This document shows positions 5,232 to 12,787 of a DNA stretch of 13,803 nt, one piece after another; the first letter of the stretch is position 1; each line of letters begins with the position of its first letter. Source of the DNA: Desulfuromusa sp. (GTDB lineage: Bacteria > Desulfobacterota > Desulfuromonadia > Desulfuromonadales > Geopsychrobacteraceae). The notes under the pieces are model-generated. The model saw only the letters and a list, made by a program, of their open reading frames with translations. It had not been told where the DNA came from and did no database searches. The stretch lies in assembly GCA_023145655.1 (NCBI GenBank), contig JAGLDI010000074.1:1-13803 (forward strand), read 5' to 3'. The position numbers and the translations under genes were made by a program.

Positions 5232-7804
5232 TCGATCAGTTGCAAAAACATGGTGGAGATCTCCGGCTGGCAAGTCGCTTGAGCGGAATTCCACAAGAAC
5301 AGTTCCTTGATTTTTCTGCCAGCATTAATCCCCTTGGTTTTGCCGACTGGCTGCGGCCACTGATCAGTTCACAGATCAGCCGGCTGGTTCATTATCCTGA
5401 TCCGCAAGGGGAAGAACTGATTGCGGCGCTGGCCAAATTTCATCAGATTAACCCGGATGAGATTATCATCGGTAACGGTGCCAGTGAATTGCTGTATCTG
5501 CTGCCACAGGTCTTGGATTGTCGACGTTTGCTGATCCCGATCCCCAGTTATGGAGATTATGCCAACCTGGCAAGGGGAGCGGGGTTGGCTATTGCTCATC
5601 TACCGCTGAGAGAAGACAATGATTTCCAACTGGATATTGATCAACTGGCGTCCATGATAACGACTGATGATCTGATTGTTATCGGTCACCCCAATAATCC
5701 GACTGGAAAACTGTGCGATACAGATGCATTGCGGGACTTGGTCAAAAATCATCCGCAGAATTATTTTATTGTCGATGAATCATTTATCGACTTCGTAGAT
5801 CCAAAACACTCCCTGCGTTGGTATCGCCCTGAAAATTTGATAATTGTCCAATCGATGACCAAGTCGTGGGCGATCCCCGGTTTGCGTCTGGGGTATGCTT
5901 TGGGTGATCCGACTATTATCACCGCGATGGGTCGATTACGCCCCGATTGGTCGGTCAATACCCTGGCCCAGTCGGTTGGTGTTCGCGCTTTGCAGGATAA
6001 TAGTTTTCTTCCCAAAACCTGTAAATATGTCGCAGAGCGGCGGGATGAGCTGTTTACTCAACTGAGAAAAATTGATGCTTTGTCCCCACTTTCTGGTGAT
6101 GCTAACTTTCTTCTTGTCCGGAATAACCATCCTCAAATATCAGTTTCACAACTTGCTGATAAGTTACTGAAAAAAAAGATAATTATTCGAACCTGTGAGA
6201 GCTTTGAAGGTCTCGGCAGTAATTATTTCCGGGTCGCAGTTCGCAATGCCGAAGAGCAACAACAATTATGCAATGAACTGCAGGTGTGCCTTGTTTCCGG
6301 GAAAATCAGGAAGGTGAAGAAGAAAACTCCGGCGCTCATGTTTCAGGGGACCAGTTCCAATGCCGGGAAAAGTATTTTAACCGCAGCACTGTGTCGGATT
6401 CTCCATCAGGATGGTGTTTCTGTTGCCCCCTTCAAGGCACAGAATATGTCGCTGAATTCGGGCGTCACCTTTCAGGGGGGAGAGATGGGACGTGCGCAGT
6501 TATTACAGGCGCAGGCCTGTCGTCTCGATGCCGATGTGCGGATGAATCCGGTTCTCCTTAAACCAAGCAGTGCCACTGGTTCCCAGGTGATTGTCTGCGG
6601 CACAGTACTGGAGACCATGGATTTTCGTGACTATGCCAATCGACGCGGTGAGATCTTCACTCAGGTGCAGCAATGTTACGATAGTTTGGCTGCTGAACAT
6701 CAGTTGATGGTTCTTGAAGGGGCCGGGAGTCCGGTCGAGATCAATTTGAAATCGCGCGATATCGTCAATATGAACATGGCTCGTCATGCTGCTGCCAAGG
6801 TCTTGCTAGTGGGAGATATTGACCTGGGTGGGGTGTTTGCCTCGTTTGTCGGGACAATGGAGCTACTCACCGAAGCAGAAAGAAAGCAACTGTGTGGATT
6901 CGTCATCAACCGGTTTCGTGGTGATCAAGCATTGCTGGGTGACGCTTTAGTGCAAACGACCCTTCATACGGGTAAACCGTTCTTTGGTATTGTCCCTTAT
7001 CTGCCACAGCTTGGTTTGCCGGAAGAGGACTCGGTTGATTTTAAAGGTGGCCTGCTTGACGGGAAACAAAAAGAGGGAGAGATCCTTGATATCGTACTGA
7101 TTGATCTGCCCCATATTTCCAATTTTACCGATGTTGATGCTCTGCTGATTGAAAAAGATGTTCAGGTGCGTCGAGTGTGTCATGTTGCCGAGCTGGGACA
7201 ACCGGACGCGGTTATTCTGCCAGGAACAAAGAATGTGATCACCGATCTTGATTATCTGGTTTCATCAGGACTTGCCGCAGCAGTTTGTCACCTGGCTGAT
7301 GGAGAAACAGAGATCGTGGGTATTTGTGGTGGTTACCAACTTTTGGGGAAATTAATTGCGGATCCTCACCGGATTGAATCTCTTGGCAGGGAGTGTCAGG
7401 GGCTTGGTTTGCTGCCGCTAAAAACAACACTTCAGCATGATAAAACCATGACCCGCTGCCGGGCAACACATCTACCCTCCGGGGAAATGATCAGCGGCTA
7501 TGAAATCCATCACGGAACCAGTCATGGTGAAAACCTTGTCCCTGTAATCCGGCGTGAAGATGGGATGAATATTGGTTATTGTCGTCCTGGAGTTGAGCAT
7601 ATCTGGGGAACCTATCTGCATGGAGTTTTTGATGCGGATCAGTTTCGGCGCTGGTTTCTGGATCGGTTGAGGCAACGGAAAGGGTGGCAACCAATCGGTA
7701 AAGTACAAACCCCTTATGATCTGGAACCGGCCCTTGACCGCTTGGCCGATCATGTCCGGGATGCGCTGGATATGGAGCAGATTTACCAGGTATTGGGGTT
7801 TTGA
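5228..7804 (+). CDS. Fused threonine-phosphate decarboxylase (CobD) - cobyric acid synthase (CbiP/CobQ)
   Basis: This 858-aa protein joins two complete enzymes. Residues 1 to about 350 are a PLP-dependent aminotransferase-fold decarboxylase (Salmonella CobD type; also called CobC) with HPNNPTG (154-160), the VDESF segment with D183, and SMTKSWAIPG holding the PLP lysine K212; it makes (R)-1-amino-2-propanol phosphate from threonine phosphate. A short basic linker (about 355-367, KIRKVKKK) leads to cobyric acid synthase, about 495 residues: FQGTSSNAGKS nucleotide loop (372-382), KAQNMSLNSG, EGAGSPVEINL, and a glutaminase half with catalytic C700 in GICGGYQLLG and H798 in YLHGVFD. It amidates four side chains of adenosylcobyrinate diamide. 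The GTG at 5228 is chosen because the family begins there and it overlaps the cobS stop (GTGA) behind a GGGGG ribosome-binding site. The frame is also open to a TTG at 5204. The fusion is unbroken by any stop. Confidence 0.93.
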   Translation: MIDQLQKHGGDLRLASRLSGIPQEQFLDFSASINPLGFADWLRPLISSQISRLVHYPDPQGEELIAALAKFHQINPDEIIIGNGASELLYLLPQVLDCRRLLIPIPSYGDYANLARGAGLAIAHLPLREDNDFQLDIDQLASMITTDDLIVIGHPNNPTGKLCDTDALRDLVKNHPQNYFIVDESFIDFVDPKHSLRWYRPENLIIVQSMTKSWAIPGLRLGYALGDPTIITAMGRLRPDWSVNTLAQSVGVRALQDNSFLPKTCKYVAERRDELFTQLRKIDALSPLSGDANFLLVRNNHPQISVSQLADKLLKKKIIIRTCESFEGLGSNYFRVAVRNAEEQQQLCNELQVCLVSGKIRKVKKKTPALMFQGTSSNAGKSILTAALCRILHQDGVSVAPFKAQNMSLNSGVTFQGGEMGRAQLLQAQACRLDADVRMNPVLLKPSSATGSQVIVCGTVLETMDFRDYANRRGEIFTQVQQCYDSLAAEHQLMVLEGAGSPVEINLKSRDIVNMNMARHAAAKVLLVGDIDLGGVFASFVGTMELLTEAERKQLCGFVINRFRGDQALLGDALVQTTLHTGKPFFGIVPYLPQLGLPEEDSVDFKGGLLDGKQKEGEILDIVLIDLPHISNFTDVDALLIEKDVQVRRVCHVAELGQPDAVILPGTKNVITDLDYLVSSGLAAAVCHLADGETEIVGICGGYQLLGKLIADPHRIESLGRECQGLGLLPLKTTLQHDKTMTRCRATHLPSGEMISGYEIHHGTSHGENLVPVIRREDGMNIGYCRPGVEHIWGTYLHGVFDADQFRRWFLDRLRQRKGWQPIGKVQTPYDLEPALDRLADHVRDALDMEQIYQVLGF

Positions 7805-8742
7805 TCTCTCTCTCCACTCAGGTTTTATTAGCGTTGTTGCTCGATTTTTTGATTGGTGACCCGCGCTGGTTTCCCCATCCGGTTAAGGGGATCGGCTGGT
7901 TGGCAATGATTATTGAGGAGCCGCTGAGATTGCAATTTTCACCTCGTAACGCCGGTATCATTGCGGTTACACTGGTGGTGCTGATAAGTACATTAGTGGC
8001 ATGGTTTGCGGTCGCGGTCGCGGCGCTGATTCATCCTCTTGCGGGTGATCTTGTCACAATTTTCATCCTCTTTACCTGCTTTGCTATGGAGGATCTACGT
8101 CACCATGCTCGGGCTGTTTATTATCCTTTAATGGCAGGTGATTTATCTCTGTCCAGGGAGCGGGTAGCAATGTTGGTGGGGCGGGATACCGCAGATCTGG
8201 ATGAAGCACAGATTGCTCGTGCAACGGTTGAAAGTGTTGCTGAAAATAGTGTTGATGGGGTAACTGCTCCGTTGTTATTTGCTTTTATTGCCGGAGCACC
8301 GGGGGCAATCTTTTACAAGGCGGTGAATACCCTCGATTCAACTTATGGTTATAAAAATGATCGTTATCTGCAATTTGGCTGGGCGGCAGCAAGATTTGAT
8401 GACCTGATTAATTTTTTCCCGGCACGGATCACTGCTATGTTGGTTCCGTTGGCGGCGTGGTTAGCGAGATTAAATGGTCAGCAGGCGTGGCAGATATTTC
8501 TGCGTGATCGTCACAACCATCCCAGCCCTAACGGTGGCCAGACGGAGGCCGCTTTTGCCGGAGCATTGGGGGTACAGCTGGGAGGGGTCAATTATTATGG
8601 TGGTAAGCTGTCAAATCGCCCGCTGCTGGGTGATGATGAACAGTTGCTGAAGGCAGATCATATCAAACAGGCAATTTGTCTGATGGTTGTCACTTCGCTG
8701 ATCATTGTTGTGAGTGTCATTGGGTTGATTTGGGTTTGGTAA
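7801..8742 (+). CDS. cbiB: Adenosylcobinamide-phosphate synthase (CbiB/CobD family)
   Basis: A 313-aa polytopic inner-membrane protein that attaches aminopropanol phosphate to adenosylcobyric acid. Family motifs are LLLDFLIGDPRWFPHPVK at the N-terminus, GRDTADLD, ATVESVAENSVDGVTAPL, KAVNTLDSTYGYKNDRY, HPSPNGGQTEAAFAGAL and a late YGG...RPLLG. Length and topology are normal. The start is TTG at 7801, overlapping the preceding stop as TTGA; the next ATG is some 35 codons later and would remove the conserved first helix. GGGG lies just upstream (7795-7798). Its substrate amine is made by the CobD half of the preceding fused protein. Note the naming clash: this protein is called CobD in the Pseudomonas scheme. 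Confidence 0.94.
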   Translation: MISLSTQVLLALLLDFLIGDPRWFPHPVKGIGWLAMIIEEPLRLQFSPRNAGIIAVTLVVLISTLVAWFAVAVAALIHPLAGDLVTIFILFTCFAMEDLRHHARAVYYPLMAGDLSLSRERVAMLVGRDTADLDEAQIARATVESVAENSVDGVTAPLLFAFIAGAPGAIFYKAVNTLDSTYGYKNDRYLQFGWAAARFDDLINFFPARITAMLVPLAAWLARLNGQQAWQIFLRDRHNHPSPNGGQTEAAFAGALGVQLGGVNYYGGKLSNRPLLGDDEQLLKADHIKQAICLMVVTSLIIVVSVIGLIWVW

Positions 8743-8821
8743 AAGTATGATTCTTTTGATTTTGTCTCTGTAATTCAATGTTTCAATGGGGATCTCCTTT
8801 CTAAAGGAAGAGGGTGAATAT

Positions 8822-9343
8822 ATGGCAAAAAACCTACTGATTTTTACCGGTAATGGCAAAGGGAAATCAACCGCCTCTTTTGGTATGGCAGTACGGGCAG
8901 CGGGACACGGGCAGCAGGTTTTGATTTTACAATTTATGAAATCTGACGCATCTACCGGGGAGCTGGTTGGCTTGCGTGATAAATTGAAAATTGATATGCG
9001 GCAGATGGGACTTGGTTTTGTCCCCAAGCCTGATCATCCAAAGTACCCCGCTCACAAAGAAGCAGCACAAAAGGCATTTGCTGTAGCCGCCCAGGCAATG
9101 CAGAGTGGCGATTATGATCTTTTGATTCTCGATGAAATCTGCGGAACAGTTACGGCGGGCCTCGTCTCCGAACAACAGGTGCTCGATGCTGTTGCAGCCT
9201 CCCGTGATGATCTGAATATTGTATTAACGGGTCGAAATGCCACGGTGAAAATGATTGAAATGGCTGATACTGTGACCGAGATGGTGCCCCTCAAGCATGC
9301 ACTTGAGGCAGGAGTTGCAGCTCGTGAAGGGATAGAATTTTGA
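8822..9343 (+). CDS. cobO: ATP:corrinoid adenosyltransferase (CobO/BtuR/CobA family)
   Basis: A 173-aa cytoplasmic enzyme that transfers the 5'-deoxyadenosyl group of ATP to the cobalt of cob(I)yrinic acid a,c-diamide and other corrinoids. The P-loop variant GNGKGKST (10-17) lies right at the N-terminus, followed by LILQFMK, the Walker-B-like LLILDEICG with TVTAGLV, and LTGRNA, all hallmarks of the CobA/CobO fold. The frame is open up to an ATG at 8786, but the ATG at 8822 is preferred because it gives the normal N-terminus and has a strong GAGGGTGA ribosome-binding site 4 nt upstream. It is separated from cbiB by 79 nt without a terminator, so it is probably in the same operon. A small TCCTT/AAGGA hairpin (8795-8808) lies next to the ribosome-binding site. 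Confidence 0.94.
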   Translation: MAKNLLIFTGNGKGKSTASFGMAVRAAGHGQQVLILQFMKSDASTGELVGLRDKLKIDMRQMGLGFVPKPDHPKYPAHKEAAQKAFAVAAQAMQSGDYDLLILDEICGTVTAGLVSEQQVLDAVAASRDDLNIVLTGRNATVKMIEMADTVTEMVPLKHALEAGVAAREGIEF

Positions 9344-9350
9344 CCTCTTC

Positions 9351-9520
9351 AATCATGAATGACCGATCCTGACTCATGTTGCTTTGAATCACTGCTGGAA
9401 AAAGAGGGGATTACCGTGCCTCCTTATCTGCATGGGATTGGTGAGAATGATCGGGTTGCTGAGATCTATGTTCAGCACGCTGCAGATATGGTAGAAGATG
9501 TTGGGACTGAGCTGAAATAG
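9351..9520 (+). pseudogene. C-terminal remnant of cbiK (anaerobic sirohydrochlorin cobaltochelatase)
   Basis: Translation of 9365-9520 gives DPDSCCFESLLEKEGI..., then YLHGIGENDRVAEIYVQH, ending at TAG 9518-9520. This matches the C-terminus of CbiK as I recall it (for Desulfovibrio: ...ARNDMAGDEDDSW..., LHGTAESDAVAAIWVRH), with the same order and spacing. Just upstream, in another frame, ATGAATGAC encodes MND, matching the expected 'ND' before the missing MAGD. This implies a small frameshifting deletion near 9363, and the conserved DSW is also altered. The first three quarters of the enzyme are absent. An ATG at 9359 opens a 53-codon frame, but no ribosome-binding site precedes it, so expression is unlikely. 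It begins 7 nt after cobO. A genuine small gene is the less likely alternative. Confidence 0.72.
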
Positions 9521-9596
9521 AGATCTGTCCCCCGGTTTTTTATCAGAACTTACTTTTTTTTGGCACTAGCTTCGATATTTTGGTCTGCGCCTTTTT

Positions 9597-9616
9597 TGTT
9601 ATGCTATTGTTATGCT
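9597..9616 (+). promoter_or_regulatory. Candidate extended -10 promoter region of the phosphohexomutase gene
   Basis: Two copies of TGTTATGCT (9597-9605 and 9608-9616) each fit an extended -10 element (TGn followed by a TATAAT-like hexamer matching at 4 of 6). No good -35 box lies at the right distance; TTTTGG at 9578-9583 is the nearest. The rest of 9521-9650 is T-rich and holds no gene or convincing terminator, so read-through from the cob operon is also possible. Confidence 0.3.
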
Positions 9617-9650
9617 GATGATGATATTTCAGCTGAAAGGGGACAAGAAT

Positions 9651-11072
9651 ATGTCACAGATAAAATTCGGGACTTCAGGTTGGCGCGCTATTTTTTGTGA
9701 GGATTTTACCCTTGATAATGTTCGGATTGTAGTCCAGGCAATAGCAGATAATCTGCGTGCCGAAGGTTTGGCTGACCGGGGTGTGGTGATTGGTTATGAT
9801 GCCCGCTTTATGGGGGCCGATTTTTCTCGTGAGACGGCCCGGATATTAGCTGGAGCCGGGATCAAAGGTTATTTTTGTGAGCGGGATACCCCGACGCCGG
9901 TTATTTCCCATGAATTGTTACGCCGCAAAGCCGCTGGTGCAATCAATTTTACTGCCAGCCATAATCCCTACAATTATAACGGGATTAAGTTTTCCCCCGC
10001 TTCAGGTGGCCCGGCCCTTCCTGAAACGACCAATGACATAGAAAAGCGGGCAAATATAATGCAGGGGGAAATTGTTTTTAAAGAGATCTCCCTGGAAGCC
10101 GCCGCAGAGCAGGGGCTGTTTGAGGAGATTGATCCCCGTGCTGCTTATTTTACTACGCTGAAAAAATTGATCGATTTTGAGGCGATTGCGGCCTCAGGGA
10201 TGACGATTGCTGTGAATCCACTGTTTGGCAGTGGGCGTGGTTATCTTGACCGTATCCTGGAAGAGGCGGAAGTTAAGGTTGTCAAAATCAACGATCATCT
10301 TGACCCCTATTTTGGTGGTAAGCCACCAGAGCCGGCTGAAGAATATATTCAGGATTTCATCAGCTTGATCAAGGGCGACAATTCCATCATCCTCGGTTTG
10401 GCAACCGACGGTGACGCTGACCGTTTCGGGATTATCGACAGCGACGGAACCTATATTGAACCAAACTACATTCTTGCTCTGTTATTCGATTATATGATTC
10501 GCCATAAAGGGTTGCGTGGGGATGCGGCTCGCAGTGTGGCAACCTCCCATTTGATTGATGCGGTTGCCGAATATCATGGGGTTAATGTGCTGGAAACTCC
10601 GGTCGGATTTAAATTTATCGGGGAATATATCAGTGAGGACAAGATTCTGATCGGTGGTGAAGAGAGTGCCGGATTAACCATCAAGGGGCATGTGCCGGAG
10701 AAGGATGGCATCCTCGCTTGCTTGCTGGTTGCAGAGATGGTGGCGGTCGAGAAGAAATCATTACAGGAACTTTTAGCCGATCTCTACTCGCGGGTGGGTG
10801 AAATCCACACGAAGCGGATCAATATTCATCTGTCTCCGCAGCTTGAAGCTGCCCTGCCGGAAAAATTTGCCAATCCACCAGAAACAATCGGTGATCATGA
10901 AATTACCAAGGTTATCCAGATAGATGGGAATAAATATCTTCTTGATGATGGCTCCTGGTTATTGTTCCGCAAGTCTGGAACCGAGCCGGTTGTACGACTA
11001 TACGCTGAAACAAAAAGTTTCGATGCATTGGCAAAGCTGATTGATCTGGGGCGAGAATTTATTCTCGGGTAA
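9651..11072 (+). CDS. Phosphoglucomutase/phosphomannomutase family protein (alpha-D-phosphohexomutase)
   Basis: A 473-aa cytoplasmic enzyme of the alpha-D-phosphohexomutase superfamily, which interconverts sugar 1- and 6-phosphates through a phosphoserine. The four family loops are all present: the active-site TASHNP with phosphoserine S103; the metal-binding DGDADR (253-258); the sugar-recognition GEESAG (336-341); and the phosphate-binding RKSGTEP (440-446). The N-terminus IKFGTSGWRA is also typical. Glucose versus mannose or other sugar preference cannot be read with certainty. The frame is open to 9612, but ATG 9651 is chosen because AAAGGGGA lies 7 nt upstream and the conserved domain begins at residue 4. 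It is followed by a terminator and faces the mla operon. Confidence 0.92.
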   Translation: MSQIKFGTSGWRAIFCEDFTLDNVRIVVQAIADNLRAEGLADRGVVIGYDARFMGADFSRETARILAGAGIKGYFCERDTPTPVISHELLRRKAAGAINFTASHNPYNYNGIKFSPASGGPALPETTNDIEKRANIMQGEIVFKEISLEAAAEQGLFEEIDPRAAYFTTLKKLIDFEAIAASGMTIAVNPLFGSGRGYLDRILEEAEVKVVKINDHLDPYFGGKPPEPAEEYIQDFISLIKGDNSIILGLATDGDADRFGIIDSDGTYIEPNYILALLFDYMIRHKGLRGDAARSVATSHLIDAVAEYHGVNVLETPVGFKFIGEYISEDKILIGGEESAGLTIKGHVPEKDGILACLLVAEMVAVEKKSLQELLADLYSRVGEIHTKRINIHLSPQLEAALPEKFANPPETIGDHEITKVIQIDGNKYLLDDGSWLLFRKSGTEPVVRLYAETKSFDALAKLIDLGREFILG

Positions 11073-11084
11073 GGATTGAACAGA

Positions 11085-11147
11085 GACCAGAGAAGGAGAC
11101 AGCTTCTCCTCACTTTTTTTGTGATGATTTTATCTCCTTTTCTGGTC
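11085..11147. repeat. 15-bp inverted repeat between convergent genes
   Basis: GACCAGAGAAGGAGA (11085-11099) and TCTCCTTTTCTGGTC (11133-11147) are complementary at 14 of 15 positions, with a G-U pair (on the plus-strand transcript) at the other. They enclose the smaller terminator hairpin and its T-run. The right arm lies 3 bases from the stop codon of the minus-strand lipoprotein gene, so the structure may end both transcripts, although the outer stem lacks its own U-run. Confidence 0.6.
11094..11120 (+). terminator. Intrinsic terminator of the phosphohexomutase gene
   Basis: AGGAGA (11094-11099) pairs with TCTCCT (11105-11110) around a 5-nt loop, followed after CAC by seven T (11114-11120). 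An alternative stem GAGAAG/CTTCTC (11090-11095 with 11103-11108) overlaps it. It lies 21 nt after the stop codon. Confidence 0.7.
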
Positions 11148-11149
11148 GA

Positions 11150-11722
11150 TTATTCCTTGGTCAGATTCTTTGCCAGATCCCGACTGAAGTTGTTGATTCC
11201 ACTGTTCAAGCTGGCGACCAAATCCTGGTAGGTCTCACCAACCGGTTGTCTATCGCTAAAATGTCCCTGACGAATTTCTCCTGTCCCCACATCCAGCGTC
11301 CAACCTATCTTAATGTCTGTATGATTTCCAAGCTTTCCGGAAAACTTGTTAACCGTGACTTTTATTTTTATTGTGTCGGTTGTGGAATCTTCCCATGGAC
11401 TGATACTGATGTTTGCACCGGGCAATAAAATTCTCAGATTCTCACGCAGTGTTTGTGGGATATTCTCTTGCAGCGGTTCTGCCCAACGGTCAAGATCAGA
11501 ATATTCAATGGTATTGTCATTATTTCGTGCAATAACCTGTGGACGATCAAGGTAGGTCGGAAAACCAGAGAGTTGAATATCAATAGTTAAAGTTTTAGCT
11601 GAATATACTTCTGTTCCTTCAGGTAGGCTTTCAAGCAGGTAGTCGCGGGTTGGTTGAGGGTCCCCAAGCAACTGGATACAGGAGCTGCAGAGCAAGAGCA
11701 GAAAGATTAAAAAATAACGCAT
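11150..11722 (-). CDS. ABC-type transport auxiliary lipoprotein (PqiC-like)
   Basis: A 190-aa predicted lipoprotein. A short hydrophobic N-terminus ends in LLLLCSSC, with C15 the likely lipidated cysteine; C12 at the -3 position is unusual for a lipobox, so the cleavage site is less certain. The body matches the ABC transport auxiliary component family (DUF330/PqiC): RDYLLE, DRPQVIAR (59-66) and DRWAEPLQENI (78-88). In E. coli PqiC is an outer-membrane-anchored partner of an MCE protein; by analogy this protein probably sits at the periplasmic face of the outer membrane as the end point of the lipid path. It is the last gene of the operon. Its ATG overlaps the mlaD stop by one base (TAATG), so translation is coupled. 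Confidence 0.85.
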   Translation of the reverse strand: MRYFLIFLLLLCSSCIQLLGDPQPTRDYLLESLPEGTEVYSAKTLTIDIQLSGFPTYLDRPQVIARNNDNTIEYSDLDRWAEPLQENIPQTLRENLRILLPGANISISPWEDSTTDTIKIKVTVNKFSGKLGNHTDIKIGWTLDVGTGEIRQGHFSDRQPVGETYQDLVASLNSGINNFSRDLAKNLTKE

Positions 11723-12756
11723 TATTTAGCTTCTCCATTTCTTCTGCCCCGTAAAAGTATCTGTGGGTCACGTTCAATTTCGGTTGACAGGTATCGTACC
11801 GCACGGGCAGTTTGATTGATTTCCTCAAGAGTTAAGCTGAGTTGCTTCAGGATTCTGGAGTCCTCGGCAGAGAGCCCCTTAATTTGTTCCATCACGACTT
11901 CAGTTTTAGCTGCGACAGTGTTGAGGGACTGGGTCGTCCGGAGAAATTGTTCAGAAAGTGGGTCAATTTTAGTGTCGATATGGTCAATGGTCAATTGTGC
12001 CGATCGTAGGGCTGATTGGCTGACTTCCAGTGTTTCAGTCAGGGTTTCTAAAACAGTTGGTAACTGTTCGTCCATATTTTTGATAAAATTGTTCAACTGG
12101 TCAGTTGTATTATTGAAATTTGCTAGAGAATCTTCGAGATCTGATGAACTGACCAGCTTATTAAGACCCCTAATGATGTTGACCAGATCGTTGGATATTT
12201 CTTTGAGGGGGAGCTCTTCAAAAGTTTGTGACAGTTCTTCAAGACTGGATTTGATGGCTGGTAATTCCGGGTAGTCACTGTTTTCCCCAGTGAGAATGAT
12301 CGGGGTGCCAGGGAACATGTCCAAGTTGACATATAAACGGCCGGTAACCAGGCTGTCCAGGTGCAATTGTGCTCGCAAACCATTATCGACCAGCGGTGAT
12401 ATGGAGTTGCCACCGCTGACAGTTGCTTTGATCTCATCAAAAATGCTCTGATTCGCTTCGCCGACACTAAATTTGGACGCTTCAATTTCAATAATGACGG
12501 GAATATAAAATTTGAACTTGTTGGGTTGAACCCTGACGTTGATTTGTTTAACTTGACCTATTTTAACCCCGCGAAATCTCACTGGAGAACCAATCGTGAG
12601 GCCATTGACTGAGCTGTCAAAATAGATCACATAGCTTCTGGTTTCTGCGAGAAATCCCCCTGGTCCAAAAAATAGCAATCCGGCAACACTTAGAATGATA
12701 GCACCAACAACAAAGCCACCAATCGCTCTCGGGTCAATTCTTTTACGTCTCTGCAT
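11722..12756 (-). CDS. mlaD: MlaD family MCE-domain protein
   Basis: A 344-aa periplasmic, inner-membrane-anchored substrate-binding subunit of an Mla-type phospholipid transporter. One membrane helix (about residues 13-32, AIGGFVVGAIILSVAGLLFF being its core) is followed by an MCE domain (about 40-150) with NGLTIGSPVRFRGVKIGQV and, after a variable stretch, GLRAQL...LVTGRLYVNLDMFPG. The C-terminal half (about 165-330) is predicted to be mostly helical and coiled-coil-like, rich in L, E, Q, T and S. It is much longer than the tail of E. coli MlaD (183 aa in total) and closer to PqiB-like or mycobacterial-type MCE proteins. The ATG has AGAGG 5 nt upstream (12762-12766). It lies 31 nt downstream of mlaF. 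Confidence 0.9.
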   Translation of the reverse strand: MQRRKRIDPRAIGGFVVGAIILSVAGLLFFGPGGFLAETRSYVIYFDSSVNGLTIGSPVRFRGVKIGQVKQINVRVQPNKFKFYIPVIIEIEASKFSVGEANQSIFDEIKATVSGGNSISPLVDNGLRAQLHLDSLVTGRLYVNLDMFPGTPIILTGENSDYPELPAIKSSLEELSQTFEELPLKEISNDLVNIIRGLNKLVSSSDLEDSLANFNNTTDQLNNFIKNMDEQLPTVLETLTETLEVSQSALRSAQLTIDHIDTKIDPLSEQFLRTTQSLNTVAAKTEVVMEQIKGLSAEDSRILKQLSLTLEEINQTARAVRYLSTEIERDPQILLRGRRNGEAK

Positions 12757-12787
12757 AGAAGCCTCTGGTATCCTTTATGTGGATTTA

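Noticed and set aside
9560..9576. Possible sigma-54 promoter (TTGGCAC followed by TTCGAT)
   Set aside because: The -24 half fits, but the required GC at -12 is GA here, so the second element fails.
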